From positions 1 through 52,755 of the forward strand of contig JBKDFX010000043.1 of the NCBI GenBank assembly GCA_046336825.1: a DNA stretch of 52,755 bases. Direction: 5' to 3'. The position numbers were made by a program, and so were the translations under genes. Shown piece after piece: positions 51,970 through 52,755 of this stretch (position 1 is the first letter of the stretch; every line of letters begins with the position of its first letter). This DNA comes from Ga0074139 sp046336825. Lineage in GTDB: Bacteria; Bdellovibrionota; Bdellovibrionia; Bdellovibrionales; Bdellovibrionaceae. Under the pieces are notes generated by a model, which saw only the letters and a program-made list of their open reading frames with translations, did not search any database and was not told where the DNA came from.

Positions 51970-51997
51970 TTATCGGTTCCCTCAGTATAAAACTTCA
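51970..51997 (-). promoter_or_regulatory. Candidate FliA-type (sigma-28) promoter of the flp pilin
   Basis: Minus strand: TGAAGTTT, 12 bases, ACCGATAA, close to TAAAGTTT-N11-GCCGATAA. A TATACT box overlaps the spacer, so a sigma-70 promoter is an alternative. It lies about 27 bases before the pilin start. Confidence 0.45.
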
Positions 51998-52137
51998 GAG
52001 TGAAGATTTCTAAAAATTGGTGTTCTTTGTTTCAAACTGAGAAGGTGAGCTGTCAAAAAGGAAGTCAAACAAAGGTCGAGAGAGAGATTGACCAAAGATT
52101 AAACAGACTTTAGTCTTTGCCTAAGAGGTAACGACAA

Positions 52138-52212
52138 ATGTCTCGACAACTGATTGTTCTTTATGTGGTCTGTGTGATGGCTTATTTCATCATGAATGTG
52201 ATGATCAGCTAG
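52138..52212 (+). CDS. 24-residue membrane peptide ORF
   Basis: ATG 52138 follows AAGAGGT at a normal distance and opens 24 codons: MSRQLIVLYVV, then CVMAYFIMNVMIS. It is one hydrophobic helix. A promoter-like pair TTGACC (52088-52093), 17 bases, TAGTCT precedes it. Its stop overlaps the hpt stop on the opposite strand. Short ORFs arise by chance, so this is a candidate only. Confidence 0.4.
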   Translation: MSRQLIVLYVVCVMAYFIMNVMIS

Positions 52213-52718
52213 TTTCTAAAATTGTAAATATCCGAATAGTTTCGACCGAGCTCTTCTGTGTCCATGCCGTAGCCAACAACGTAGCGATCATCGATCGTCT
52301 TGCCAATGTAATCAGCTCGAATTGGAAGTTCGCGGCGAGCCGGTTTATCAAGTAAAGTTACAATTCGTAGGCTGGCGGGTCCGGAAGCTACCAAGCGATC
52401 TCTTAAAAAACTGAGAGTTCGACCGGCATCAATGATTTCTTCAAGGATCAGGACATGTTTGTTGGTGATGTCCAATGAAATGTCTTTGATAATTTTAACG
52501 GCCTCACGGCGTCCCGATGAGACATAAACAAAATCAATTTGCTGGAAAAGTCGTATTTCACGCATGAGATCTGCCGCAAAATGAACAGACCCTTTGAGTG
52601 GGCAAATCATAACAACTTCTCGGCCCACGTAATCATTTTCAATTTCACGGGCCAGTCTTTTAACTATGGTTGAGATTTCTTCTCGAGTTAAAAATGTCAT
52701 CATTGAGTCTTTAAGCAT
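52209..52718 (-). CDS. hpt: Hypoxanthine phosphoribosyltransferase
   Basis: 169 residues of the type I phosphoribosyltransferase family: ICPLKGSVHFAADL, the PRPP-binding loop HVLILEEIIDAGRTL, and the C-terminal purine-binding stretch DDRYVVGYGMDTEE. It salvages hypoxanthine (and usually guanine) to the nucleotide. AAGGAATTATT precedes ATG 52718. Together with guanine deaminase it forms the purine salvage content of the window, useful to a predator that takes up host nucleotides. Confidence 0.93.
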   Translation of the reverse strand: MLKDSMMTFLTREEISTIVKRLAREIENDYVGREVVMICPLKGSVHFAADLMREIRLFQQIDFVYVSSGRREAVKIIKDISLDITNKHVLILEEIIDAGRTLSFLRDRLVASGPASLRIVTLLDKPARRELPIRADYIGKTIDDRYVVGYGMDTEELGRNYSDIYNFRN

Positions 52719-52755
52719 AATAATTCCTTACAAATGAGGTGAGTAAGAGGGTTTG

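Overview
The window reads as chromosomal DNA of a Gram-negative predator-type bacterium of the Bdellovibrionota, of a fairly AT-rich lineage (about 40% G+C by eye). The argument rests on three things: Gram-negative envelope genes (capsule/LPS genes, lipoproteins, outer-membrane barrels); a complete-looking Tad/Flp pilus locus in which the partition-like ATPase TadZ is fused to the motor ATPase TadA; and, just downstream of it, a YD-repeat exported protein followed by a small exported protein, the arrangement known from the host-interaction (hit) locus of Bdellovibrio. The species assignment is inference.

Layout. 1-5.9 kb is the end of a surface-polysaccharide cluster (methyltransferase, a glycosyltransferase-like/PhyH fusion, a Wzx-type flippase, UDP-glucose dehydrogenase). 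6.3-15.5 kb holds an AAA ATPase of the DUF4143 type, metF, a WaaE-like glycosyltransferase, metH, guanine deaminase and a FemAB-like transferase. Three related miniature genes on the minus strand lie in the spacers at 5.95-6.13 and 9.5-10.06 kb. Each encodes a cationic amphipathic peptide of 25-38 residues behind a leader that folds over its own ribosome binding site. They look like a type I toxin family and are the most novel item here. 15.7-19.6 kb carries exported hydrolases and unknowns.

20-27 kb is accessory DNA: a decayed ORF, REP-like GGGGAC repeats, a serine recombinase, a 55-residue membrane protein, a tyrosine integrase in an overlapping operon with an excisionase-like protein and a nuclease-like protein, ending at tRNA-Ser. 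A 10-base copy of the tRNA 3' end next to the integrase is a possible att site. tRNA-Arg and tRNA-Asn follow, then a HEPN/MNT toxin-antitoxin pair.

28.7-42 kb holds a BASS transporter with FadD, a double-GNAT protein, a cluster related to light-response operons (DUF2878, DUF3833, a photolyase-like flavoprotein that seems to lack most iron-sulfur ligands), groES-groEL, two outer-membrane-type proteins and a CheY-like regulator. 42-52 kb is the Tad pilus locus on the minus strand, read from the Flp pilin (51.9 kb) through four further small pilin-type or membrane genes, CpaB, the CpaC secretin, the TadZ-TadA fusion and one TadB/C platform protein, then the YD-repeat and small exported proteins. 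Two FliA-like promoter motifs (CCGATAAGG) precede the pilin and the ATPase. hpt closes the window, with a convergent 24-residue membrane-peptide ORF beside it.
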